From: Planctomycetota bacterium
GTDB taxonomy: Bacteria > Planctomycetota > GCA-002687715
Direction of reading: 5' to 3'
Length of the DNA: 56,479 bases
NCBI GenBank assembly: GCA_002683135.1
Contig: NYSS01000106.1
Location: forward strand, 1 to 56,479
Part shown: piece after piece, positions 44,602 through 53,410 of the stretch
Layout of the letters: every line of letters begins with the position of its first letter
How positions within the stretch are numbered: position 1 is the stretch's first letter
Translations under genes and position numbers: made by a program
Notes under the pieces: model-generated
What the model saw: only the letters and a program-made list of their open reading frames with translations
What the model was told of the DNA's origin: nothing
The model's database searches: none

Positions 44602-46779
44602 TCACTCCTTGCCGGCGGCCCCGCGCACGTGAAGATCGAAGTAATCGGTCATCTTGTTGACGAAGTGCGCGAAGTCCTTGCCGCGCAGCCCATGCAGCTG
44701 GCCCGGATACGCCATGTAATCGACGGGGACCCCGGCGTCGATGCACTTGTCGAGGAAGGCGATGGATGATTGCCACATCACGGTGTCGTCGCCAGACCCG
44801 TGAACCACAAGCAGGCGACCCTTGATGTTCTCAACGTGGGCCCCGGGGTCGGCGGTCTTGTAGCCCTCCGGATTCTCTGCAGGAGTGTCCATGTACCGCT
44901 CGCCGTAGCCGGTCTCGTAGTAGGCCCAGTCCGTTACCGGAGCTCCGGCGACCCCGGCGCGGTACCACTTCGACTTGCGGGTCATCATGGTGCAAGTCAT
45001 GAATCCGCCGTACGACCAGCCGGTGACGCCGACGCGGCCGGGATCGGTGTCATCGCGCGCGAGGACGTGCTTGAGCCCCGCGATCTGGTCCTCCGCCTCG
45101 AGCGCTCCGAGATTCCGAAAGACCGCCTGCTGCCAGGCGATGCCGCGGTTGGTCGTGCCCCGTCCGTCGATGATGAAGCAGACGTAGCCGCGCTGCGCCA
45201 TCGCGTGGAGCCACAGCGTCCAGCGCGAGAACCCGGAGATCCACCGATCAGATACGAGCTGGCTGTGAGGGCCCCCGTATACGTAGTTGATGACGGGACG
45301 CTTTGACCCGGGAGCGTCCTTGGGGGGCAAGACCAGGTAGCCGTGGAGATCCTCTCCCTTGTCGTTCTTCACCTTGAAGAAGCTCTCTTTGCAGCGCTGG
45401 TAACCGTCAAACGGGTCCTTGGCGGCGTGCACGCGCCGCAGGACCGCCCCGTCACCCGTCCTGACCAGGTCGGTGGCCTGCGGCAACTCCAGGTTCTCGT
45501 GGACGTCGAGCATGTGCGCCGCGTCGGGCGAGAGCAGCGCCCCGTGGTGACCGCGACCGGCGGTGACGGCGCGCTGCGTCTTTCCGTCAAGCGAGGCGTA
45601 ATACAGGTGTTTATGCAAAGGGTCGGGGCCGGACGTCTCCCAGTAGAACCCCTGTTTGTCGGGTGAGAATCGGACGAACGACTGCATGTCGAACGCTCCC
45701 TTGGTCACCTGCGAGACCAGCCGTCCGTCACCACGGTAATGCCAGAAATGACGATGGCCATTCCGGTATGAAACCCAGAGGAAGTCCCCCGATCCGTCGG
45801 GCAGCCAGATCGGGCCGTGCTCCGGCTCGACCCACTCGTGATCGCTCTCGACGAACAGCAGGCGCAGGCGCTTGCCGGACGCGGCGTCGTACTCCACGAC
45901 CTCACAACGGTTCTGGGCGCGGTTCACATGAGCCACCACAACCGTCTCGCCGGAAGGATGCCACGTCACGTTCGTGAGGTACTGGTCACGCTTCACGTCA
46001 GTATCGAGCCACACGGTCTTCTTGTTCGCGACGTCGAACACCCCGACCCGGACGACGCTGCATGGCTGGCCAGCCATCGGATAACGACCATCGACGAGCT
46101 TCGCCGGCCGCGACGCAAAGTCGATATAGGGATACGCCTTGATCGGCCTGAAGTTCTCTTCGTAGAACGCGACGCGACGGCTGGTCGGGTCCCACCACAG
46201 GCCGTCCGTGATCCCGAACTCCACGCGAGAGACGGCGACCCCGTGGGTGAGGTCCGCGCTGCCGTCCGAGGTCACGCGCACCTCGTTCTTCTGACCCTGA
46301 AGCACATAGATGTCGTGAGCCTTCACGTATGCAGTGTGCTTCTCGTCCGGCGACACCACGGGCGCAGCCTCATCCCCCGCGACCATCGGCACCAACACCT
46401 GCACCGTCACCGGGTCCGTCTTCACGATCCAGCGCCGTCCCCCGGCTGCGAGGTCAAGCCCGCCAGCGGAGCGCCACTTCAAGGACATCAGCGCCTGAGG
46501 CGTCGCGCCCTTCACCCCCGCCTTGATCAGCGCGGCGCTCAAGGCGGACCACTTCAAGACCGTCGACGTCTCGCCGTCGACGGACTGTGCCCTCAACTCG
46601 ACGTCCTTGCCCTCGCGCTTGAGATAGCTGAACCGCTGACCGTCGGGATGCCACTGCAGGCCCGGGAGACCTCGCGGCACGAACTGCCCGGCGACGGTAC
46701 AAGCGGAGACGGGCAAGACCTTGTCCTGGCCGATGAGGGGCAGGACAAGTACGACGAGGGCGAGAACGGCGCTACGCAT
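44602..46779 (-). CDS. Exported S9-family prolyl oligopeptidase/DPP4-like peptidase
   Basis: A 725-residue peptidase with a signal peptide (about 1-15), an N-terminal propeller (about 30-470) and a C-terminal alpha/beta-hydrolase domain. The catalytic Ser589 lies in GWSYGG, Asp664/665 in GSGDDT and His696 in GQLHG. The DPP IV-like propeller supports release of dipeptides or short peptides from the periplasmic or extracellular side. It converges on the HEAFH protein. The start is ATG 46779. Confidence 0.87.
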   Translation of the reverse strand: MRSAVLALVVLVLPLIGQDKVLPVSACTVAGQFVPRGLPGLQWHPDGQRFSYLKREGKDVELRAQSVDGETSTVLKWSALSAALIKAGVKGATPQALMSLKWRSAGGLDLAAGGRRWIVKTDPVTVQVLVPMVAGDEAAPVVSPDEKHTAYVKAHDIYVLQGQKNEVRVTSDGSADLTHGVAVSRVEFGITDGLWWDPTSRRVAFYEENFRPIKAYPYIDFASRPAKLVDGRYPMAGQPCSVVRVGVFDVANKKTVWLDTDVKRDQYLTNVTWHPSGETVVVAHVNRAQNRCEVVEYDAASGKRLRLLFVESDHEWVEPEHGPIWLPDGSGDFLWVSYRNGHRHFWHYRGDGRLVSQVTKGAFDMQSFVRFSPDKQGFYWETSGPDPLHKHLYYASLDGKTQRAVTAGRGHHGALLSPDAAHMLDVHENLELPQATDLVRTGDGAVLRRVHAAKDPFDGYQRCKESFFKVKNDKGEDLHGYLVLPPKDAPGSKRPVINYVYGGPHSQLVSDRWISGFSRWTLWLHAMAQRGYVCFIIDGRGTTNRGIAWQQAVFRNLGALEAEDQIAGLKHVLARDDTDPGRVGVTGWSYGGFMTCTMMTRKSKWYRAGVAGAPVTDWAYYETGYGERYMDTPAENPEGYKTADPGAHVENIKGRLLVVHGSGDDTVMWQSSIAFLDKCIDAGVPVDYMAYPGQLHGLRGKDFAHFVNKMTDYFDLHVRGAAGKE

Positions 46780-46824
46780 GATGACTCTCCGAGGGAACGG
46801 CGAGTATACGATCCCGTACCCCTT

Positions 46825-47757
46825 TCAAACGACAGCTGGCTCGAGAAGCTCCAGCGTCCCCGCGTCGGCGTCGAGCTCCGCGGCGACGCCGTAAGGCAGC
46901 GTTCCCTGATCGGCCACATGACCGCAAGCCAGGCCGTGAAGGACGGGGACCCCCAACTCGCCGAGCACCTCGGTGAGCACGGCCTCCATCGAGAGCTGCG
47001 GCCGCGCCCCCCCGTCAGCGTCGGTGAAGTGCCCGACCACGATCCCGGCGCAGCCCGTGAGCTTGCGGGAGAGCCGCAATTGGGTGAGCATCCCGTCGAC
47101 GCGATATGGGGGTTCGCCGGTGTCCTCGATGAAGAGGATGCGCCCCTCGAGCTCGGGCTCGTACGGCGTCCCCATGAGCCGGGTGAGCAACGTCAAGTTA
47201 CCGCCCGTGAGAGGGCCGGACGCGCGGCCCCCGCAGACCACCCGAGGCGCAGGCTCGCTCCCCGAAGGTGCGCCGACAATCCCCGCCGCCTCCGGACGCC
47301 CCACGACCCGCTCCAGCTCGGAGCACGCGTACCCGGTGAATTCACGCGAGGGCATGGGTCCGTGAAACGTGACCAAACCAGTAGCTTGACCGATCGCCAC
47401 GTGCAGCGCGGTGATGTCGCTGTATCCGATGAGCACTTTGGGGTGCGCCCGGATGGCATCGAGATCGAGCTCCGGGAGCAGCCGCAGCGATCCGTAGCCG
47501 CCCCGCAAACACCAGATGGCATCGATCGCGGGATCTTCGAAAAACGCGTTCAGGTCCCGGACCCGCCCGCGATCGTCCCCCGCGAGATAACCATGAACGT
47601 CACCGACTGCCGGCGCGACGCGCGTTGAGAAACCGAGCGACTGAACGCGCGCAGCGGCACGCTCGATGGTGTCCGGCGGCCTAGGGGGCGACGCGGGGGC
47701 CAGGAGCCCGACGCACATGCCCGGACGGAGCGCCCGCGGCCGAACGGTCGGCGTCAC
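46825..47757 (-). CDS. LD-carboxypeptidase (S66 family)
   Basis: A 310-residue S66 protein: catalytic Ser113 in GYSDIT, Glu211 in FIEDTGEPPYRVDG and His280 near GHVADQGTLPYG. These enzymes cleave the L,D-bond of murein tetrapeptides (LdcA) or confer microcin C resistance (MccF); GRILFIEDTGE and the Ser-Glu-His triad are shared by both. GTG 47757 directly follows the TAG of the bL37-like gene (TAGGTG), so the two are probably co-transcribed. Confidence 0.88.
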   Translation of the reverse strand: MTPTVRPRALRPGMCVGLLAPASPPRPPDTIERAAARVQSLGFSTRVAPAVGDVHGYLAGDDRGRVRDLNAFFEDPAIDAIWCLRGGYGSLRLLPELDLDAIRAHPKVLIGYSDITALHVAIGQATGLVTFHGPMPSREFTGYACSELERVVGRPEAAGIVGAPSGSEPAPRVVCGGRASGPLTGGNLTLLTRLMGTPYEPELEGRILFIEDTGEPPYRVDGMLTQLRLSRKLTGCAGIVVGHFTDADGGARPQLSMEAVLTEVLGELGVPVLHGLACGHVADQGTLPYGVAAELDADAGTLELLEPAVV

Positions 47758-47847
47758 CTAAGCCTTGAGCCGCTTCGACTTGCGAGCCTTGTTACAGCGA
47801 GGCCGCTTGCCGTGATTGGCTTTCTTGATCTTGCGATTGTTGGCCAT
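47758..47847 (-). CDS. Small bL37-like ribosomal protein
   Basis: A 29-residue, highly basic protein from ATG 47847, too short for usual ORF calling. It carries KKANHGKRP, matching from memory the ANHGKRPN end of mycobacterial bL37. Such proteins insert into rRNA of the large subunit. It starts 18 bases after a strong leader hairpin and abuts the LD-carboxypeptidase start. No Shine-Dalgarno of note. Confidence 0.6.
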   Translation of the reverse strand: MANNRKIKKANHGKRPRCNKARKSKRLKA

Positions 47848-47865
47848 GGTGGAGTCCGTTTTGAG

Positions 47866-47885
47866 CCCGGGGGATGTGCCCCGGG
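47866..47885 (-). other. Leader hairpin upstream of bL37-like gene
   Basis: Perfect 7-bp arms CCCGGGG (47866-47872) and CCCCGGG (47879-47885) with a 6-base loop lie in the 5' leader of the small ribosomal gene. It may stabilise the leader or regulate translation. The 282-base gap 47848-48129 otherwise holds no credible ORF. Confidence 0.35.
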
Positions 47886-48129
47886 GGAGACATCATTTCG
47901 CCAGATGCGCCCCCGTTCAAGCCGTTCATCCTCCAGCCCCCCATGGAGGGGCCGCGGGGAAACCGTCAACGACCTTCGATGGACGCCTCCAAGCGGTTGG
48001 AGCACAGGAGGTTGGATCAAATCGTACCACGATTGACGCCGCTCCTTGGCGATGACAAGGCCCGATCCCGGAGTCACCTTTTCAGAGGTTTCCTGTGACG
48101 AGGGCAAGAGGTCCGGGGGCGCCCGCCCC

Positions 48130-49869
48130 CTAAAACTCGACGGCGTACACCGCGCCAACCCGGCTGGTACCGGGCGCCGAAGATTGTGGAACGCCGACGA
48201 GCATCTCATGTCTCCCGTCCCCGTCCAGGTCCGCCGCACGGATCCGCCGACCGAACTGATAGGACATGCCTCCGACGGGCTCAGCCACGGTCAAGGACTG
48301 GAGATAGTCGGGCCCAAGCAAGATGTGGCCGCGGCCCTCATGGAAAGTGGAGCCTGTGTAGAAGAACTCGCCGACCATCAGGTCCAGCGAACCATCGCCA
48401 TCCCAATCGGCGGCATCGACGGCCGATCCGAATCCAGCACCAAGAGTGGGGTTCGGCGAAAAGTATTGGTCCATGCTCGCGAACGTAGGGCCAAGAGCAA
48501 CGTAGACCGAGCCCTGCCCCGCAAGTCCGCCGCTGTCATCAAGCTCCGCACCCACGATGATGTCGAGGACGCCATCTCCGTTCAGATCGGCGCACGAGAC
48601 ATCCGCACCCATCAACCCCTGCACACTGGGAGACGGATTGGGCAAGTACGTATGCAAGCCGAACGTCGGCCCGAGGAGCACGTAGATGGCTCCGCTATCG
48701 TCCATCCCGCTAACGGTGAGCGACTTGAACGGCGCCGAGACAACCAGGTCCTGCTTTGAATCACCGTCGAGATCTTCGGCGCAGAGGCGATAGCCGAATC
48801 GGTCGCCCGCAGCCGGCACTGGGTTTTCAACCCGAACCGTCGAAGATAACGCCGGACCGAAGAACACGTCGAGCGTCCCAGCCTGCGCGATAGGGCCCAC
48901 CGACGAGCCGATTGACGCGACGGCAAGATCGCACGAGCCATCTCCGTCGAAATCACCACAGGCCGTCCGATGGCCGAACTGGCCACGGATCTCGGGAATC
49001 GGTGCGTCGATCGTCTGTGTCTGTCCGAACGCAGGGCCGAAGAAAATCACGATTTGACCGGCGTCCTCTATGCCATTCACATCCTTCTGCCGCGCACCGA
49101 CGACGATATCGATGAAACCATCGCTGTTGACATCGCCGGTAGAGCACGAGACGCCGTAGTGAGATTCCACCTCCGGCATCGGATCGTCCAGGGTGTGCTG
49201 GAGCACCAGCGGGGTCCCGGAGTAGATAAACACGCGGCCCGCATCCGGACTTCCGGGCGCGTCTTCCTCGCGCGCACCGATAACGACCTCGGACAAGCCG
49301 TCGCCGTCGAGATCCGTCGCGTGCAGGGCGTAGCCGAACTGGCCCAGGATCGAGGTGCCGCCGGAGGCCCCTGTCACAGAAGGCTCCCCAGCAAAGTGAC
49401 CGCCGAACACCTCGGTGAAGGCGAGCCCGTTGGGGGCTTGCGGGTCTGCAACGGCAGCCTGTACGACCAGCCGTGTGGTGGGTGGGAAGGGCGGCGGGTT
49501 GCCGGTCAGAGTCGTCCCTAGCGTGGGGAGCACTGCGGGCATCCCCCAGGGCAACAACCCGTGAAAAGCGTCCACCAGCGTCAGCATGTTCGACGAAACG
49601 CCCAGCACCCCTGGCTCCCCGGGCACCTGCAACGGGGTCGCACCGGCAGACGGTTGGAGATCGGCGACGATCATGTACGGAGCGCCGGTGAGACTGCCGA
49701 GAGGCGAGGAGAGGTGCGCGGCAACCGAGGTCCCGGGAAAAATGAGCCGCTCGAATCCCAGCGCCGGTGCGCCTGCGATCTGCCCGTCCATCGCCGCGTC
49801 CCGCTGGTTACCTTGCGCGGGACACAGCGACGCCGCAACTGCCAATACCAGCACTCGTGTGATCTTCAT
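48130..49869 (-). CDS. Exported FG-GAP (integrin-alpha-like) repeat protein
   Basis: A 579-residue protein from ATG 49869 (signal peptide MKITRVLVLAVAASLCPAQG; the longer upstream frame was rejected). Residues 20-165 hold the same Pro-rich beta domain found elsewhere in the window (ending VVQAAVADPQAPNG). From about 170 there are seven FG-GAP repeats with calcium-type DxDGDG loops: HATDLDGDGLSEVVIGA, TGDVNSDGFIDIVVGA, CGDFDGDGSCDLAVAS, AEDLDGDSKQDLVVSA, CADLNGDGVLDIIVGA, AADWDGDGSLDLMVG, AADLDGDGRHEMLVGV. They fold as a propeller on the cell surface or in the exterior. Role unknown. Confidence 0.85.
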   Translation of the reverse strand: MKITRVLVLAVAASLCPAQGNQRDAAMDGQIAGAPALGFERLIFPGTSVAAHLSSPLGSLTGAPYMIVADLQPSAGATPLQVPGEPGVLGVSSNMLTLVDAFHGLLPWGMPAVLPTLGTTLTGNPPPFPPTTRLVVQAAVADPQAPNGLAFTEVFGGHFAGEPSVTGASGGTSILGQFGYALHATDLDGDGLSEVVIGAREEDAPGSPDAGRVFIYSGTPLVLQHTLDDPMPEVESHYGVSCSTGDVNSDGFIDIVVGARQKDVNGIEDAGQIVIFFGPAFGQTQTIDAPIPEIRGQFGHRTACGDFDGDGSCDLAVASIGSSVGPIAQAGTLDVFFGPALSSTVRVENPVPAAGDRFGYRLCAEDLDGDSKQDLVVSAPFKSLTVSGMDDSGAIYVLLGPTFGLHTYLPNPSPSVQGLMGADVSCADLNGDGVLDIIVGAELDDSGGLAGQGSVYVALGPTFASMDQYFSPNPTLGAGFGSAVDAADWDGDGSLDLMVGEFFYTGSTFHEGRGHILLGPDYLQSLTVAEPVGGMSYQFGRRIRAADLDGDGRHEMLVGVPQSSAPGTSRVGAVYAVEF

Positions 49870-50060
49870 CAATACAGTCAAGAACGCTCGGCTGGAGTGG
49901 CCTGGGCGAGTCCACGCATACCAACCCCAAGATACCTGGGAGGTCACCGGCGAATGAAGGGCAACACGCACCTTATTCAGGCCGGCAACGCTATGGCCGC
50001 ACGTCTCTATCGTCCGTAGTCGCCCACTTCCCGCACCCAACGCCGGTTAAACTCCTCCCC

Positions 50061-51434
50061 ATGCGCTGGTTACTTCTCTGTTGTATAGGCTTCGCCTCCG
50101 CCCCCGGGCAGAGCGCGGACCGCCCAAATTTCGTAATCGTGTTCTGCGACGACCTGGGTTACGGCGATCTCGGCTGCTTTGGACACCCGACGATCCGGAC
50201 TCCGTCGCTCGACCGGATGGCGCATGAGGGCACGCGCCTGACTCAGTGCTACACGGGTGCCTCGGTGTGCACGCCGTCGCGCGCGGCCCTGATGACGGGA
50301 CGGCTACCCATCCGTAACGGGATGTGCTCCAGTAAACGACGGGTGCTGTTCCCCAACTCGAAGGGAGGGCTGCCAGCGTCCGAGGTCACGATCGCCGAAG
50401 CGCTCAAGGGCGCGGGCTACGCCACGGGGTGCTTTGGCAAATGGCACCTCGGACACCTCCCCCGATTTCTCCCAACTCGCCACGGATTCGACCGCTACTT
50501 TGGCATCCCTTATTCGAACGACATGGACCGAGTGGCGGGTAGCCCGAAGGGCCGCCAGTCGTTCAACGCGCCGCGGTCCAAGTACTGGAACGTGCCTCTC
50601 CTGCAGGGAGAGGAGGTCGTTGAACGGCCCGCCGATCAGACGACCATCACCCGGCGGTACACGGACGCCGCCATCAAATTCATCGACGCGGCGGGGGATC
50701 GCCCATTCTTCGTCTACCTCCCTCACAGCATGCCCCATGTCCCCTTGTTCGCTTCCAGCGACCACGCAGGCCGAAGCCCACGCGGACTCTACGGAGATGT
50801 CATAGAGGAGATCGACGCCAACACGGGGCGCCTCCTCGAACACTTGCGGAAGGCAGGCAAGTCCGACAACACCCTCGTGATCTTCACCAGCGACAACGGG
50901 CCCTGGCTCGCTTACGGAGCCCAGGGAGGTTCGGCCGGCCTCTTGCGCGCCGGCAAGGGGACCACGTTCGAGGGGGGGATGCGCGTCTGCACGCTGGCCT
51001 GGTGGCCAGGACGCATCCCGGCAGCGAAGACGTCAGCAGAGGTCATCACCACCATGGATCTGCTCCCTACACTGTGCGCGCTCGCTGGCGTGAAGGCACC
51101 GAGGGACCGGCCCCTCGACGGCGTAAACGTGTCGGCGGCGCTGTTCGGTACGGGGCCCTCACCGCGGCAGCAGGTGCACTACTACAGAGGGTCCGAGCTC
51201 TTTGCGTTGCGCCACCAGCAATGGAAAGCCCACTTCCAGACCTGGGGTGCATACGGCGCACCTCCCAAGCACACCCACCACGACCCCCCCCTGCTCTACG
51301 ACCTCAACGCCGACCCGTCCGAGCAGCGCGATGTCGCCAAGAAACACCCGCAGGTAGTCGCGCGATTGCGGGCGCTGGCCAAGGAGCATCGAAGCGGAGT
51401 CAACGCGCCGCCCTCCCAGCTCGAGATCCGATGA
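50061..51434 (+). CDS. Exported Cys-type sulfatase
   Basis: A 457-residue sulfatase with a signal peptide (about 1-17). The formylglycine motif is C70-T-P-S-R (70-74), metal aspartates D30-D31 in FCDDLGYG, and FGKWHLGHL and VIFTSDNGPW complete the active site. Cys70 must be oxidised to formylglycine by FGE or anSME, neither of which is in the window. Substrate likely a sulfated polysaccharide or ester. Start ATG 50061 has no strong Shine-Dalgarno. Confidence 0.92.
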   Translation: MRWLLLCCIGFASAPGQSADRPNFVIVFCDDLGYGDLGCFGHPTIRTPSLDRMAHEGTRLTQCYTGASVCTPSRAALMTGRLPIRNGMCSSKRRVLFPNSKGGLPASEVTIAEALKGAGYATGCFGKWHLGHLPRFLPTRHGFDRYFGIPYSNDMDRVAGSPKGRQSFNAPRSKYWNVPLLQGEEVVERPADQTTITRRYTDAAIKFIDAAGDRPFFVYLPHSMPHVPLFASSDHAGRSPRGLYGDVIEEIDANTGRLLEHLRKAGKSDNTLVIFTSDNGPWLAYGAQGGSAGLLRAGKGTTFEGGMRVCTLAWWPGRIPAAKTSAEVITTMDLLPTLCALAGVKAPRDRPLDGVNVSAALFGTGPSPRQQVHYYRGSELFALRHQQWKAHFQTWGAYGAPPKHTHHDPPLLYDLNADPSEQRDVAKKHPQVVARLRALAKEHRSGVNAPPSQLEIR

Positions 51435-51553
51435 CCCGCGGCTAAGCCGCGCGGTTCCGCAGGAAACAAAACCCCGACCGCGCTCGGAAACGGGGAGTAA
51501 CTTCCCCATGCAGCCTCTCCTACTCCCGGCCTGCACCCCAGGAGCGCAACCCC

Positions 51554-52918
51554 ATGAAGAACCTCCTCTCCGCACTGACCGTCGGTGCAGCTTTGCTCGC
51601 CCACGCCCCGACCCAAGCCCAGAGCCCAGCGCCGCTGCCGGCCGACCCCGGCCCCATCGTCGCGCAGACATCTGCCCCCGGCCTCCCCGTCGGCTGGGAA
51701 ACCGCCCCGCTCTTCAACCTGCTGCCGACGATCACGACCCCGGCGAGCTTCGTGGTCGGTGCGAACGGAGACCTCTTCTTCACGGAGACCGTCGGCGCTA
51801 ACTGCGGACTCGCGTCCGCGACCATGATCTTCCGTGTCCCGATGAACGGCGACACCCCGGTGCTTCCGGTCACCGTCACGCCGTTCTCGACCGTGCCGAT
51901 CGACGCGCACGAACTGGTGTACGACAGCAACACCAACGCGCTCTACGCTTGCGGCACCTGTGACCAGACCGGGTCCGTCTATCGCATCCCTTCCTCCGGC
52001 GTCCCCGAGCTCTTGAATCCCGCCGTGCCGCTGAACGACCCGGACGGCCTCACCATCGGCATCCTGCCGACCAAGCCCGGCCCCCAACTATTCGTCACCA
52101 CGCAGGACGGCCTGTTCGTGTTCGACCTGGTGTCCGGACCCGTGCCCCTGATGACCCAGGTGGCCGTCGATCTCTCACTGACCCCGGCCGTGATCCTCGG
52201 CAACTGGGGATTCCCCCTGTTCGATGACAACACGGCCACCATGCTGGCGACCAACGTCGGCCGGCCGGCTACCCGGACCACGGTAGAGCTGACGTTCACG
52301 AGCAACGTCAGCGCCGTCGCGACCGTCGCTGGGCCCGACAACGTACATCCGTTGGCTATCGATCACCGCGGCGTACGCTGGTTCCGACAGACCAATGAGA
52401 TCGGGATCGTGAACCCGGGCGACCTGTTCGTCCCGGTCATCGTGTCCGGCGACCCGGCCTCGCGCCTCCAGCACTACGGAGCCGGCAGCTTCTTCTTCAC
52501 CGAGGTCAGCACCGGCAGCGTGCTACGCATCGACCGCCCCCTCACCGCGGGCGCATTGACCGTCTCGGCCTCGGCCGGCGGCATCGTCCCGCTCCACATC
52601 GCCCTGCCAGCGCCCCGCGGAAACGAAGCGTTCCTGATCGTCGCCTCGGCCTCCGGCGCCGGCGCCGGGACCCCTTGGGGCTCGAGCATCTGCCCGGTCA
52701 CTCCCGACATCATCACCGAGGTCGGGCTCCTGCTCGCCACGACCGGCGACTGGACGGCGGGCAACTGGAACGGATGGCTGTCCGCCTCGGGCACCGCCTA
52801 CGCCGAATTCCGCTTCTGGCCGGGCATGTTCCCTTCCAACGTCACGTTCAATCTGGCCTGCATCGTCGGCAACCCGGAGTACTCGTCAAACGGCACCTGG
52901 GTCCACGTCCTCCCCTAA
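51554..52918 (+). CDS. Secreted beta-propeller-like protein
   Basis: A 454-residue exported protein: signal peptide about 1-22 (ending Gln-Ala-Gln), then strands resembling NHL/SMP-30-like propellers (SFVVGANGDLFFTETVG, AHELVYDSNTNALYACG, DGLTIGILPTKPGPQLFVTT, HYGAGSFFFTEVSTGSVLR), then a beta-sandwich end (about 335-454). A hairpin follows. Its architecture resembles the secreted protein at 33449. Confidence 0.7.
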   Translation: MKNLLSALTVGAALLAHAPTQAQSPAPLPADPGPIVAQTSAPGLPVGWETAPLFNLLPTITTPASFVVGANGDLFFTETVGANCGLASATMIFRVPMNGDTPVLPVTVTPFSTVPIDAHELVYDSNTNALYACGTCDQTGSVYRIPSSGVPELLNPAVPLNDPDGLTIGILPTKPGPQLFVTTQDGLFVFDLVSGPVPLMTQVAVDLSLTPAVILGNWGFPLFDDNTATMLATNVGRPATRTTVELTFTSNVSAVATVAGPDNVHPLAIDHRGVRWFRQTNEIGIVNPGDLFVPVIVSGDPASRLQHYGAGSFFFTEVSTGSVLRIDRPLTAGALTVSASAGGIVPLHIALPAPRGNEAFLIVASASGAGAGTPWGSSICPVTPDIITEVGLLLATTGDWTAGNWNGWLSASGTAYAEFRFWPGMFPSNVTFNLACIVGNPEYSSNGTWVHVLP

Positions 52919-52944
52919 CCCGGCCGCTCCATCTCCACAGATAA

Positions 52945-52977
52945 ACGCCCGTACGCATCGCTGATGCCTACGGGCGT
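52945..52977 (+). terminator. Hairpin after the 51554 gene
   Basis: Outer 9-bp arms ACGCCCGTA/TACGGGCGT with an inner GCATC/GATGC stem, then CGTCTCTTCG. It lies 27 bases after the stop. No run of U, so possibly Rho-assisted. Confidence 0.6.
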
Positions 52978-53041
52978 CGTCTCTTCGTAGTGGGCGTCGC
53001 GAACCCCGCGTGCGACATGCGGTCACGGATAGAATGCGGGC

Positions 53042-53323
53042 ATGCCACCTCGGGAGACCCGCGCGATCGCCCTCACCCTGGTCGTGGCGATCATCCTCTA
53101 CACGTCGATCGCGTTCATCGGAACCACGGTCTTCTGGGGCTGCATGATCGCACTGGGGGCCCTGGTCACTGGTCTCCTCGCGTCGCGCCGAAGTCAGTCA
53201 CGACCTGGCGCTCTCTCGGGCGGGTTCCTGTGCGATGGCTGCAAGTACGACGACCAGCGCTATTGCAGTCGCCCCGAGCGTCCCAACGCGCGCCAGTGCC
53301 CCGACTACAAGCCGCGGTCCTGA
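53042..53323 (+). CDS. Small membrane protein with C-terminal Cys cluster
   Basis: A 93-residue protein with two hydrophobic helices (about 8-26, IALTLVVAIILYTSIAF, and 30-46) and a soluble C-tail with CDGCKYDDQRYCSRPERPNARQC, four cysteines spaced 2, 8 and 11 residues, plausibly zinc or Fe-S binding. It lies 87 bases upstream of the candidate selenoprotein and on the same strand. Function unknown. Confidence 0.6.
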   Translation: MPPRETRAIALTLVVAIILYTSIAFIGTTVFWGCMIALGALVTGLLASRRSQSRPGALSGGFLCDGCKYDDQRYCSRPERPNARQCPDYKPRS

Positions 53324-53410
53324 AACGTAACGATGCGACGCGCCGCCTCCGGGCTCACCACGATGGCTCGGGTACCCTCGTGTACAGTGAGCGCCCTCGA
53401 AGGAGCCACC

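Noticed and set aside
45817..47628. 603-codon plus-strand ORF
   Set aside because: Antisense of S9 peptidase and LD-carboxypeptidase genes.
47754..48239. 161-codon minus-strand ORF
   Set aside because: Overlaps the FG-GAP gene end and the bL37-like gene in another frame; the bL37-like frame is more protein-like.
51437..51451. CGCGGC/GCCGCG hairpin after the sulfatase gene as terminator
   Set aside because: A 6-bp stem with a 3-base TAA loop and no U-run; too weak to call alone.
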